Source: Actinokineospora enzanensis DSM 44649 (GTDB lineage Bacteria > Actinomycetota > Actinomycetes > Mycobacteriales > Pseudonocardiaceae). From it: 64,000 nucleotides of DNA. The position numbers and the translations under genes were made by a program. Below, piece after piece: positions 56,214 to 64,000 of the stretch (position 1 is its first letter; every line of letters starts with the position of its first letter). Under the pieces are notes generated by a model that worked only from the letters and a program-made list of their open reading frames with translations, had not been told where the DNA came from and did not search any database. The stretch is taken from assembly GCF_000374445.1 (NCBI RefSeq), contig NZ_KB894408.1, positions 213,760 to 277,759 of the forward strand, read 5' to 3'.

Positions 56214-58370
56214 TTGGTTGACGAGATCGAACGGCTCCTCGCGGGCGCGCACCACGACCCGCACTCGCTGTTGGGCGTGCACGCCATGCCGGGGAGACCG
56301 GGCCGCGCGGTGATCCGCGCGCTGCGGCCCAACGCCAAGTCGGTCGCGGTGCTCGTCGGCGAGCGCAGGCACGAGCTGGAGGAGGTCGCGGACAGCGTCT
56401 TCGCGGTGGAGCTGGACACCACCCCGGGCGAGTACCTGCTGGAGGTCGACTACGGCGCGGGCCCGGAGCTGGTGGACGACCCGTACCGCTGGCTGCCCAC
56501 GCTGGGCGAGCTGGACCTGCACCTGTTCGGCGAGGGCAGGCACGAGCGGCTGTGGGACGTGCTGGGCGCGCACGTGCGCGCCTACGACACGCCCAAGGGC
56601 GTGGTCGAGGGCACCTCGTTCGCGGTGTGGGCACCGACCGCGCGCGGCGTGCGGGTGTGCGGCGACTTCGACGGCTGGGACGGCCGCGCGAACCCGATGC
56701 GCTCGCTGGGCTCGTCCGGGGTGTGGGAGCTGTTCCTGCCCGGCGTCACCCCCGGCACCCGCTACAAGTTCCGCGTCCACGGCGCGGACGGCTCGTGGCA
56801 CGAGAAGGCCGACCCGATGGCGTTCGCCACCGAGGTCCCGCCCGCCACCGCGTCGGTGGTCTCCACTTCGGAGTATCGCTGGCAGGACGCGGAGTGGCTG
56901 GCCCGCCGCGACGCCACGGCGTGGAGCGCGGCCCCGATGAGCGCCTACGAGGTCCACCTTGGCTCGTGGCGGGAGGGCCTGGGCTACCGGGAGCTGGCCG
57001 ACCAGCTGGGCGACTACCTGGTCGAGCACAACTTCACGCACGTGGAGCTGCTCCCGGTGGCCGAGCACCCGTTCGGCGGCTCGTGGGGCTACCAGGTCAC
57101 CTCGTACTACGCCCCCACCTCCCGCTTCGGCACCCCCGACGAGTTCCGCCACTTCGTCGACGCCCTGCACGAGCGCGGCATCGGCGTGATCATGGACTGG
57201 GTCCCGGCGCACTTCCCCCGCGACTCCTGGGCACTGGCCCGCTTCGACGGCAGCCCGCTCTACGAGCACGGCGACCCACGCCGCGGCGAACAGCCGGACT
57301 GGGGCACGTACGTGTTCGACTTCGGCCGCGCGGAGGTCCGCAACTTCCTGGTGGCCAACGCCCTGTACTGGATCGAGGAGTTCCACATCGACGGCCTGCG
57401 CGTGGACGCCGTCGCCTCGATGCTCTACCTGGACTACTCCCGCCGCGACGGCGAGTGGCTGCCGAACGAGCACGGCGGCCGGGAGAACCTGGACGCGGTC
57501 CGGTTCCTGCAGGAGCTGAACGCGACCGTCTACAAGCACCACCCGGGCACGGTCATGATCGCCGAGGAGTCCACGGCCTGGCCGGGCGTGACCCGCCCGA
57601 CGCACCTTGGCGGCCTCGGCTTCGGTTTCAAGTGGAACATGGGCTGGATGCACGACACGCTCGGCTACCTGGGCCATGACCCCGTGCACCGCTCGTACCA
57701 CCACAACGAGATCACCTTCTCGCTGGTGTACGCCTGGAGCGAGAACTTCGTGCTGCCCCTGTCGCACGACGAGGTCGTGCACGGCAAGGGCTCCCTCTGG
57801 ACCCGCATGCCCGGCGACGACTGGAACAAGGCGGCGGGTCTGCGGGCGCTGCTGGCCTTCATGTGGGCGCACCCGGGCAAACAGCTCCTGTTCATGGGCG
57901 GCGAGTTCGGCCAACGCCGCGAGTGGTCGGAGTCCCGCTCGCTGGACTGGGACCTGCTGGAAGACCCGCTGCACCAAGGCATCCGTGCCCTGGTCCGCGA
58001 CCTCAACGCCACCTACCGCGACCAGCCCGCGCTGTACCTGGACGACACCCGCCCCGAGGGCTTCGCCTGGATCGACGCGAACGACTCGGCGGGCAACGTC
58101 CTGAGCTTCCTGCGCACCGCGGCCGACACGGAACTCCTGTGCGTGGCCAACTTCTCCGGCTCCCCGCACCACGACTACCGGGTCGGCATCCCCCGCCCCG
58201 GCCGGTGGCGCGAGATCCTCAACACCGACGCCCACACGTACGGCGGCTCCGGCGTCGGCAACCTCGGCAGCGTCGAGTCCGAACCCCGGCCGTGGCATGG
58301 CCGCCCCACCTCCCTCCTCCTCCAACTCCCCCCACAGGGCGTCATCTGGCTCACCCCCGAGCCCGACTAG
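56214..58370 (+). CDS. glgB: 1,4-alpha-glucan branching enzyme GlgB
   Basis: The 718-residue GH13 protein has an N-terminal CBM48-type domain ([14 protein letters not shown]), 'H-L-G-S-W', '[18 protein letters not shown]', '[12 protein letters not shown]' (nucleophile), 'M-I-A-E-E-S-T-A' and '[11 protein letters not shown]'. It makes alpha-1,6 branches on GlgE product. The start is TTG at 56214, six bases after the CBS gene; a downstream start is not obvious. Confidence 0.95.
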   Translation: MVDEIERLLAGAHHDPHSLLGVHAMPGRPGRAVIRALRPNAKSVAVLVGERRHELEEVADSVFAVELDTTPGEYLLEVDYGAGPELVDDPYRWLPTLGELDLHLFGEGRHERLWDVLGAHVRAYDTPKGVVEGTSFAVWAPTARGVRVCGDFDGWDGRANPMRSLGSSGVWELFLPGVTPGTRYKFRVHGADGSWHEKADPMAFATEVPPATASVVSTSEYRWQDAEWLARRDATAWSAAPMSAYEVHLGSWREGLGYRELADQLGDYLVEHNFTHVELLPVAEHPFGGSWGYQVTSYYAPTSRFGTPDEFRHFVDALHERGIGVIMDWVPAHFPRDSWALARFDGSPLYEHGDPRRGEQPDWGTYVFDFGRAEVRNFLVANALYWIEEFHIDGLRVDAVASMLYLDYSRRDGEWLPNEHGGRENLDAVRFLQELNATVYKHHPGTVMIAEESTAWPGVTRPTHLGGLGFGFKWNMGWMHDTLGYLGHDPVHRSYHHNEITFSLVYAWSENFVLPLSHDEVVHGKGSLWTRMPGDDWNKAAGLRALLAFMWAHPGKQLLFMGGEFGQRREWSESRSLDWDLLEDPLHQGIRALVRDLNATYRDQPALYLDDTRPEGFAWIDANDSAGNVLSFLRTAADTELLCVANFSGSPHHDYRVGIPRPGRWREILNTDAHTYGGSGVGNLGSVESEPRPWHGRPTSLLLQLPPQGVIWLTPEPD

Positions 58371-58387
58371 CCCACTCCTAACACATC

Positions 58388-58418
58388 GCGGCGTTCACCC
58401 CAACCGGGTGAACGCCGC
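58388..58418 (+). terminator. Rho-independent-like terminator of glgB
   Basis: A perfect 13-bp stem (58388-58400 with 58406-58418), loop CAACC, is followed by a TTCTCTTT tract, 17 bases after the glgB stop. Confidence 0.8.
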
Positions 58419-58506
58419 TTCTCTTTCCCCACAGACCTTCGAACACGACCCACGACCGTGGAACCTACGCCGCCGCGCCCACGGCGAACCTCCCTCGACC
58501 GCGCCC

Positions 58507-58740
58507 TGTGGACGAATCCCCACACCTGTGGACAACCGCACCTCGCCCGAAAACACACATCCGATCGCGTGAACGCAGCCCTTTTCCCGCCCCGCGCCCC
58601 CACCGCAAAACAGACCCCCACCCACCCGGGGGGCGGGCCCACTAAAGGGACCCTACGCGATCATGAACGCTGTCAATATCCCCCGACCGAGAGCTGTGGA
58701 CAACCCCGGCACCCTGTGGACAACCCACCCCTGTGGACAA
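58507..58740. other. Cluster of DnaA boxes
   Basis: TGTGGACAA occurs at 58527-58535, 58695-58703, 58715-58723 and 58732-58740, with TGTGGACGA at 58507-58515. All five lie on the plus strand; two pairs have starts 20 bases apart and one 17 bases apart. TGTGGACAA (reverse TTGTCCACA) is the DnaA-box sequence of high-GC actinobacteria. No dnaA or dnaN gene is adjacent, so this is more likely a DnaA-binding cluster than oriC. Confidence 0.65.
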
Positions 58741-58793
58741 CTTCAAGCACGAAACCCCCACCCACGCCCAGACTCGTCCCCATGACCGAGACC

Positions 58794-60290
58794 TCAGCTG
58801 AACTGCCCGGCGCACCCCTTGTCGCCCTCGAAGTATCCGATCCGGAACGCCTCCACCCGGGCGAACCCGGACGGCACCTGCTTGCCGTTGACGTCCGCCG
58901 CCACCAGGCTCTTGTCCTGCAGCAGCTCCGCCACGGCCTCGTCCAGGTCCCCGATGGCCAGCCGCAGCTTGCGGTCCCCGGCGGCGTCCAGGTCGGTGAA
59001 CTTCGCCCAGGCGCCGGTCAGGCACGCCGTGCGCAGGCCCGTCTTGTCCCCGTCCAACGGCGCCCCGAGCGACTTCTGGATGGACAGCGAGTACCGCGAC
59101 GCGATCTCCGCGAACGCCGCGAAGTCGCCGATGCCCGCACCGTCCACTCCGGGTTCCTGGCCGCGCTTGGGCGGGGTGGCGATCTTCTCCATCGCGTCCG
59201 GGTCCACCGCGATCGAGTTCTCCTGCTCGCAGAAGGACACCGGCGGGGTCGACTTGCCCTGCTTGCAGGACGCGCCCTTGTAGGTGATCGTCGGCCGCGT
59301 CGCGTTGGCCCGGTTGAACGCCTCGTCCAGGCTCTTCTGCAGCAGGTCCTGCACGTCGCGGGAGTCGAACTTCACGTCGCCGTTCTTCGCGGTCTTCATC
59401 TCCGCCTCGGCGCGTTCCCTCTCCACGACCCGGCTGTTGATCTCCGCCACGTCCATCCGCGCGCACCGCTTGGCGCCCTCGGCGAAACCGGCCTGGAAGG
59501 CGAACACGCGGTCGAAGGCGAGGCCGTGCGCGCCCTGTTTGCTGGCCGACAGGCCTGCCGGGTCGCGGATGAAGAACATGGTGGCCAGCACGTGGTTGAG
59601 GCCCTGGCCGGTGTTGACGTCGAAGTGCTTGGCATGCCCCTCGGCCACCCAGCGGAAGAAGCCGCCCGCGTAGCAGTCGGCCTGCTGTTCCTTGACGATC
59701 GTCGGCGTGGCCTGGTTGATGTTGCTCTGCTCGCCGAGCCGGAACTGCACGGCGTGGCCCATCTCGTGCGCCAGCACGGCCACCACGGACATCGGGCCGA
59801 ACTGTTTGTCCAACATGGGCAGCAGCACGCCGCGGTCCCAGGCGACGCTGTCGTCCGCGCCGCAGTAGAACGCGTTGACCAGGTCGGCGGTGCTCTGCCC
59901 GCACAGCTTGATGGCCTTGCCCTGCGAGTCGTAGGAGGCGAGCCGGGTGATCGGGGTGAACTGCTTGCCGTCGAAGTCGCGCGGCATCGCCTCGGACCAG
60001 TAGTCGTAGATGTCCGAGAGCGCGTTGACCGCGAGCCGGTCCATCTCCCCGTTGTCGGCGTTCTCCACCTGCATGCTCGCGTCGGCGGCGCCCTTCCGCG
60101 GGCCGGTGGGGCCGTCGTTGTTGACCGGGATGCCCGCCGCGGAGCCCGCGTCGATGTCGCCGACGCCGCGCGGTTGGCCCGCGATCTGCTTGGTCGAGCA
60201 GCCACCGAGCTGTCCGACCAGCGTGGCCGCCACCAGCAGGGTCGCCGCGACCCGCCCTCGCGCACCCAGAACCCGCACCGTGACCCTCAC
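58794..60290 (-). CDS. Lipoprotein zinc metallopeptidase (neutral zinc metallopeptidase family)
   Basis: About 498 residues. A lipoprotein signal ends in 'V-G-Q-L-G-G-C' (lipobox). The zinc site is 'L-A-H-E-M-G-H-A-V-Q' (HExxH) with Glu in 'E-Q-Q-A-D-C-Y-A-G'. The rest is conserved with the next gene. GTG 60290 is used; GTG 60278 is an alternative. It should be anchored outside the membrane and cleave proteins. A TGTGGACAA cluster lies just past its 3' end. Confidence 0.82.
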   Translation of the reverse strand: MRVTVRVLGARGRVAATLLVAATLVGQLGGCSTKQIAGQPRGVGDIDAGSAAGIPVNNDGPTGPRKGAADASMQVENADNGEMDRLAVNALSDIYDYWSEAMPRDFDGKQFTPITRLASYDSQGKAIKLCGQSTADLVNAFYCGADDSVAWDRGVLLPMLDKQFGPMSVVAVLAHEMGHAVQFRLGEQSNINQATPTIVKEQQADCYAGGFFRWVAEGHAKHFDVNTGQGLNHVLATMFFIRDPAGLSASKQGAHGLAFDRVFAFQAGFAEGAKRCARMDVAEINSRVVERERAEAEMKTAKNGDVKFDSRDVQDLLQKSLDEAFNRANATRPTITYKGASCKQGKSTPPVSFCEQENSIAVDPDAMEKIATPPKRGQEPGVDGAGIGDFAAFAEIASRYSLSIQKSLGAPLDGDKTGLRTACLTGAWAKFTDLDAAGDRKLRLAIGDLDEAVAELLQDKSLVAADVNGKQVPSGFARVEAFRIGYFEGDKGCAGQFS

Positions 60291-60359
60291 TCCACCTTGT
60301 GTCCGACTGTGCAGCACAGTACTGGGGGCGGTGCCCTGATGTGGGCGGATCTCGCTACG

Positions 60360-61763
60360 TCACGAAAGACCGCACTTCCGCGCACCCTGCGTGAACCCGG
60401 CCCGGAACTCGCGTACTCGCTCGAACCCGCCGTCGCCCGCCGCGCCCGCGACGCCCCGGGCCGCGTAGTCGTAGTCGAGCAGCACCTGAACGGCCTCGTC
60501 CAGGTCGCCGGGCGAGAGGAACTGGTCGGGCAGCGTGTATGTCCACCCGGCGAACGCGCCGGACAGGCACACCGCCGAGCGCCCGGCGTCCTGGCCGTCG
60601 ATCGGCTTGCCCAGCGAGGCGAGCGCGGCCATCCCGAAGCGACTCGACAGGAGGGTGGCGGTCGCGTAGTCGCCGATGTCGGCGTGGATCCCGGGAAGCT
60701 CCTTGGCGGTGTCGTACTCGATGGTGCGCCCCTGGGCGCAGTAGGCGATCGGCCCCTGCTTGGCACCGTCGCAGCCGGCCAGGTCCATGCCCGGGTGGGT
60801 GGCCGGGTTCACCCACTGTTTGCCCGCCTGGCTTACCACGCCGCCGTAATACTGTTCGAGCAGCGGCACGGTCGACTCGAAGATCTGCCGGAACGTGAGG
60901 TTGCCGCCGTTGGCCTGCTCGGTGGCGGTGCGGAACCCGCTGAGCGTGAAGACCCGGTTGTCCACCGTCATCCCCGCGCACAGCTTCACGCCCTGGTCGA
61001 ACCCGTCCTGGAACGCGGAGACCCGGTCGAACGCGTCCCCGTGCGCGCCCCGGTCGGTCTGGTCCGTGCCGACCGGGTCCCGGAAGGTGATCAGCGACGC
61101 CAACGCGGAGTCCATCCGCTCGGCGGGCAACCGCAGGTGCGGCGACTTGCCGTCGGTCACCCACCGCACGAACGCCCCGGCGTAGCAGTCGGCCATGGCC
61201 TCGACGAGGATCGTCGGGTACCGGCCCGGGTCGGACTTGCGCTCCGACATCCCGATCCCGCTCCGACTCTGCACCGCGTGCCCCATCTCGTGCGCGAGCA
61301 CGAGCACCACCGACGCCTCGCCGAACCGTTCCTTGAGCACCGGCAGCAACGCGGCCCGGTCCCACGCCATCATGTCCGCGTCCGGGCAGTAGTACGCGTT
61401 CCCCTCCACCTCGGCCGCGCTCTCCGCACACGGCGGCGTCGGCGCCGCCGAGTCGGACGTGTCGACCGAGTAGTACCCCCCGCTCAAATCCTTGAACGGC
61501 TTGCCGAACGCCACCGGGAACGTCTGCTCCCAGAACGTCCGAACATCGGTGACGACCGTCGCCGCCAACCGATCGATCTCGCCCCCATCACCATTCCGCA
61601 CGAACGACGCGTCCACCCCACCCTGCGGCCCCGGCTCATCCGGCCGCGTCGTCACCACCGACCCCTGCCCCACCGGCGTACCGGACACGGTCGTCGTACA
61701 CGCGCACAACGCGAGGACCACCGACAGGACGGGGACCAGCCGAAGCACTCGGGGTCGGTTCAC
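60360..61763 (-). CDS. Second lipoprotein zinc metallopeptidase (paralogue)
   Basis: About 467 residues from GTG 61763. The lipobox is 'V-L-A-L-C-A-C', and the zinc site 'L-A-H-E-M-G-H-A-V-Q-S' with 'A-M-A-D-C-Y-A-G-A' matches its neighbour. Shared cysteines (N-A-Y-Y-C versus N-A-F-Y-C) and 'F-Q-x-G-F-x-x-G' show a tandem duplication. It may be co-transcribed with the next gene, 69 bases away. Substrate unknown. Confidence 0.82.
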   Translation of the reverse strand: MNRPRVLRLVPVLSVVLALCACTTTVSGTPVGQGSVVTTRPDEPGPQGGVDASFVRNGDGGEIDRLAATVVTDVRTFWEQTFPVAFGKPFKDLSGGYYSVDTSDSAAPTPPCAESAAEVEGNAYYCPDADMMAWDRAALLPVLKERFGEASVVLVLAHEMGHAVQSRSGIGMSERKSDPGRYPTILVEAMADCYAGAFVRWVTDGKSPHLRLPAERMDSALASLITFRDPVGTDQTDRGAHGDAFDRVSAFQDGFDQGVKLCAGMTVDNRVFTLSGFRTATEQANGGNLTFRQIFESTVPLLEQYYGGVVSQAGKQWVNPATHPGMDLAGCDGAKQGPIAYCAQGRTIEYDTAKELPGIHADIGDYATATLLSSRFGMAALASLGKPIDGQDAGRSAVCLSGAFAGWTYTLPDQFLSPGDLDEAVQVLLDYDYAARGVAGAAGDGGFERVREFRAGFTQGARKCGLS

Positions 61764-62120
61764 CGCCCCAGTGTGCCCCAACCGGCCCAACCCCGACCGG
61801 CGCGGGGCGCCCTCCGTCCGCCCGAATTCCATTCCCCCTGACAATTCCGACCATTCACCGATCACACCCACGGACGACTCGATCACTCGAATCCCGTCAC
61901 GAGAAACCCACAATCAAACCGAGCACCTGGTACCCGGCGCGACCTTCGACCCCCGGGCACCATTCTGTCGGGAGACACCGACAAAACCGGCTCGCCTGCC
62001 GATCGAACCTGTGCGCAAAGATTTGGCCACAGCCGAGATCCGTCGAAGTCCAGGTTTTGCCATCCCCTTCCCGTCGAACGGCGACCGAGAGCCCGAAGGC
62101 CGCGCCGACAAACAGAAAAA
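61764..62120. other. Intergenic region upstream of the metallopeptidases
   Basis: A 357-base region with no credible coding frame. It should contain the promoter of the minus-strand peptidase gene. No convincing operator or repeat was seen. Confidence 0.4.
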
Positions 62121-62143
62121 GGGCCCCGGGATTGCCGGGGCCC
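62121..62143 (-). terminator. Rho-independent terminator of the thioredoxin/TPR gene
   Basis: A perfect 9-bp GGGCCCCGG stem (62121-62129 with 62135-62143) and 5-base loop is followed, in the minus direction, by TTTTTCTG. It is 15 bases after the gene stop. Confidence 0.88.
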
Positions 62144-62158
62144 TCAGTCCACTCGCGA

Positions 62159-63124
62159 TCAGAACAGGGCGCTCGCCAGGTCGCGGCGGGCCTTGGCCAC
62201 GCGCGGGTCGTCGGCGGCGAACAGGTCGAACAGGGATACCAGGTGGGTACGGGCCTTGTCGCGGTCGGCGCCCGACGAGCGGCGGACCGCCGCGATCAGG
62301 CGGGCGAAGGCCTTCTCCACGGCCTGGCCCGCGAGTTCCAGGTCGGCCGCCGCCATCTGGGCGTCGATGTCGTCCGGGGACGTGTCGGCGCGGACGATGA
62401 CGGACGGGTCGGTCTGCTGGGTGCGGGCCAGGAACCGGACCTGGGCGAGCGCGTCGCGGGCGTCGGTGTTGCCGGGTTCGGCGTCCAGGATGGCCTGGTA
62501 GCCCGCCTCGGCGGCGGTGAAGTCGCCCTTCTCCAGGGCGTCCTGGGCGACGGTGAAGCGCTCGTCCTCCGGCTCCGGCTGCTCCTCGACCGGACCCGCG
62601 TCGGCCTCGGCGGCGCGGATGCCGGGGAGGCGGTCGCGCAGGGCGTCGAGAATGCTGTTGATCCACTGGCGGGCGCGGTCCTCCGGCGGCACGTCGTTGA
62701 ACGCGTCGACCGGCTGCCGGGCGGCGATGGCGATGACCATCGGCACCGCCTGGACACCGAACAGCTGCGCCACCCGCGGGCTGGCCTCGACGTCGACCAC
62801 GGCCAGCCGCCAGGCGCCGCGGCCCTCGGCGGCCAGTTTCTCCAGCGTGGCCAGCAGCTGCTTGGACTGCGCCGACCAGCCCGCGACCAGCGCGACGACG
62901 ACGGGGATCTGCAGCGAGCGCTCGACGACCTCGGCCTCGAAGTTCGCCTCGGTCACGTCGATGACGAACCCGCTCACCGGGCCGGCAGCGGCGGCGGTGT
63001 TCGCCCCGACCGCGGGCGGCGCCGTCTTCGTGGCGTCCGCGCGCGCCTTCAGCGCGGACAGGTCTACGGCCCGGGATAGGGCGGCCGACAGTGCGGCGGT
63101 CTGGCGTGGGTCAGGCCTGGTCAC
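62159..63124 (-). CDS. YbbN/CnoX-like thioredoxin-TPR co-chaperone
   Basis: About 321 residues from GTG 63124. A thioredoxin fold (residues 50-150) contains 'V-V-A-L-V-A-G-W-S-A-Q-S-K-Q-L', where the usual C-x-x-C is S-A-Q-S, and 'V-Q-A-V-P-M-V'. The C-terminal half is TPR helices (A-L-E-K-G-D-F-T-A-A-E-A-G-Y). This is the layout of YbbN, a redox-inactive co-chaperone of DnaK/GroEL. Confidence 0.78.
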   Translation of the reverse strand: MTRPDPRQTAALSAALSRAVDLSALKARADATKTAPPAVGANTAAAAGPVSGFVIDVTEANFEAEVVERSLQIPVVVALVAGWSAQSKQLLATLEKLAAEGRGAWRLAVVDVEASPRVAQLFGVQAVPMVIAIAARQPVDAFNDVPPEDRARQWINSILDALRDRLPGIRAAEADAGPVEEQPEPEDERFTVAQDALEKGDFTAAEAGYQAILDAEPGNTDARDALAQVRFLARTQQTDPSVIVRADTSPDDIDAQMAAADLELAGQAVEKAFARLIAAVRRSSGADRDKARTHLVSLFDLFAADDPRVAKARRDLASALF

Positions 63125-63721
63125 TCCCTCATCCTGGCACGGCCCGCCCCGGCCCGTCCGGCGCATCGGCCTTCCGCCCCCGACTCCGCCATTCCCCCAG
63201 GTAACGCCCCCGCGACCAGCCGACTCCACGTCCACGCCGTGATCGACCGCACGACACCCACCCGTCGACCGAACGCCTGCCCCGCTCCGGGGCGGCCCAC
63301 CAGCGCGGTTCCCATGATCCGCCCGGAGCACCGCTCCCGATCTTGTGAAGATCATCGGTCGGCTGGCCCGAGCCGCGTTGTCGATCAAGGACGCGGGCAC
63401 CCCGATAACCGAGCCGGTCGATCATGTCCACGATCAGGCGCGACAACGCCTCAAGGGTGGGCGATTCCTGTTGTGCTGCCGATTCTCATGACACCCGGTG
63501 ACCGTGGATTCACCCCGTTGTGCGCTGTGGACAAGGAACTTTCCCGGGCGTGTCGTTCGTTGCGAGTAAAGAGGTGGGGGCGAGCGGGAAGCAAAGGCCA
63601 CGGGACGCCGGCGGGAGTCAGGTTCGGAGGATCGGGAGGAGAGCGGGAGAAGTCGGATTCGGAGGGCGCGACGGAGAGCACGCGAGTCAGCGGAGAGCGC
63701 GGAGCCAAGCACGGCTTGACC
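63125..63721. other. Gap with IS end and no gene
   Basis: Nearly 600 bases without a convincing gene. It includes one TGTGGACAA box (63525-63533) and a purine-rich stretch at 63590-63700. The IS30 inverted repeat should lie near 63708-63735 around the transposase stop, but only one end is visible. Confidence 0.4.
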
Positions 63722-64000
63722 TCATGTGGTCATTGCGCCACCGTGTCTGAGCAGGAGTTCGTTCATCTTCTCGACGGGTTTGTAGCCGCCGAGGGTCTCA
63801 CGGGGACGGCCGTTGAGTTCCCGGGCGACCGCGTCGAGGTGAGCCTGGGAATGGACCGACAGGTCGGTCCCCTTCGGAAAATACTGGCGCAGCAGTCGAT
63901 TCGTGTTCTCGTTCGTGCCCCGCTGCCATGGGCTGTGCGGGTCACAGAAATAGACCGGCATTCCGGTGGCCATGGTGAAGTACGCGTGATCGGCCATCTC
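63722..64000 (-). CDS. IS30-family transposase (C-terminal part, cut by window edge)
   Basis: The visible residues contain '[31 protein letters not shown]', the C-terminal part of the IS30 DDE domain with the catalytic Glu in 'N-E-N-T-N'. The N-terminus lies beyond position 64000. The element may be complete and active; its end is near 63720. Confidence 0.9.
   Translation of the reverse strand, partial: EMADHAYFTMATGMPVYFCDPHSPWQRGTNENTNRLLRQYFPKGTDLSVHSQAHLDAVARELNGRPRETLGGYKPVEKMNELLLRHGGAMTT

Noticed and set aside
55584..58325. A 913-codon minus-strand open frame opposite glgB
   Set aside because: It is the complement of a clear GH13 enzyme and shows no protein-like pattern.
58507..58740. 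Chromosomal origin oriC
   Set aside because: Only five DnaA boxes and no dnaA, dnaN or gidA-type genes are adjacent; a binding cluster is more likely.
58458..61841. An 1127-codon plus-strand open frame covering the metallopeptidases
   Set aside because: It is antisense to two genes with HExxH motifs and lipoprotein signals, and its composition is that of a high-GC shadow frame.

Overview
The window is high-GC actinobacterial DNA (roughly 70% G+C, frequent GTG starts, strings of GTGA/ATGA stop-start overlaps). The glycogen/GlgE genes, the homologues of the mycobacterial Rv3030-Rv3032, Rv3034c, Rv3038c, Rv3039c and Rv3041c genes, a WXG100-type protein and WhiB proteins suggest a Pseudonocardiales-like host. 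The genus is an inference.

Region 1 (1 to about 32.2 kb) is a siphovirus-type prophage whose left end lies outside the window. Structural genes run on the minus strand from 16.0 kb down to 1: HTH protein, small and large terminase, portal, minor capsid protein, an Acb2-like hairpin protein, decoration and scaffold proteins, and an SU10-type major capsid protein. A hairpin terminator follows. Next comes a fibre, holin, endolysin and fibre block ending in an unusual N,N-dimethylformamidase-like virion protein. The head-completion proteins and tail tube then resume. From 29.3 to 16.5 kb an early minus-strand operon encodes many small Cys-rich proteins, an exonuclease, a RecT-like annealing protein, a Cas4-like nuclease, two WhiB proteins, a C5 methyltransferase, a replication initiator with origin-like repeats in its own gene, a helicase-loader-like protein and a RusA-like resolvase. 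At 29.4-31.0 kb sits the immunity region (Cro-like gene, operators, repressor, a duplicated-domain protein). The integrase at 31.2-32.15 kb marks the right end.

Region 2 (32.2-41.8 kb) is host DNA. A methyltransferase, a GH57 branching enzyme and a GT4 glucosyltransferase match the Rv3030-3032 methylglucose lipopolysaccharide (MGLP) cluster. They are followed by a hexapeptide acyltransferase, a methyltransferase/enoyl-CoA hydratase/ABC-ATPase group, and a possible type VII secretion cargo trio.

Region 3 (42.2-58.4 kb) holds alpha-glucan metabolism: glgX, glgP, glgE, treS, mak and glgB, with a CBS-domain gene between mak and glgB. TreS makes maltose from trehalose, Mak phosphorylates it, GlgE polymerises maltose-1-phosphate and GlgB branches the chain; GlgP and GlgX degrade it. 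Embedded here are a cysteine dioxygenase/rhodanese operon preceded by a Cys-containing leader peptide, trpF, and a membrane/TPR protein.

Region 4 (58.4-64 kb) has a cluster of DnaA boxes, two tandem zinc-metallopeptidase lipoproteins, a YbbN-like thioredoxin/TPR protein and the 3' end of an IS30-family transposase cut by the window edge.
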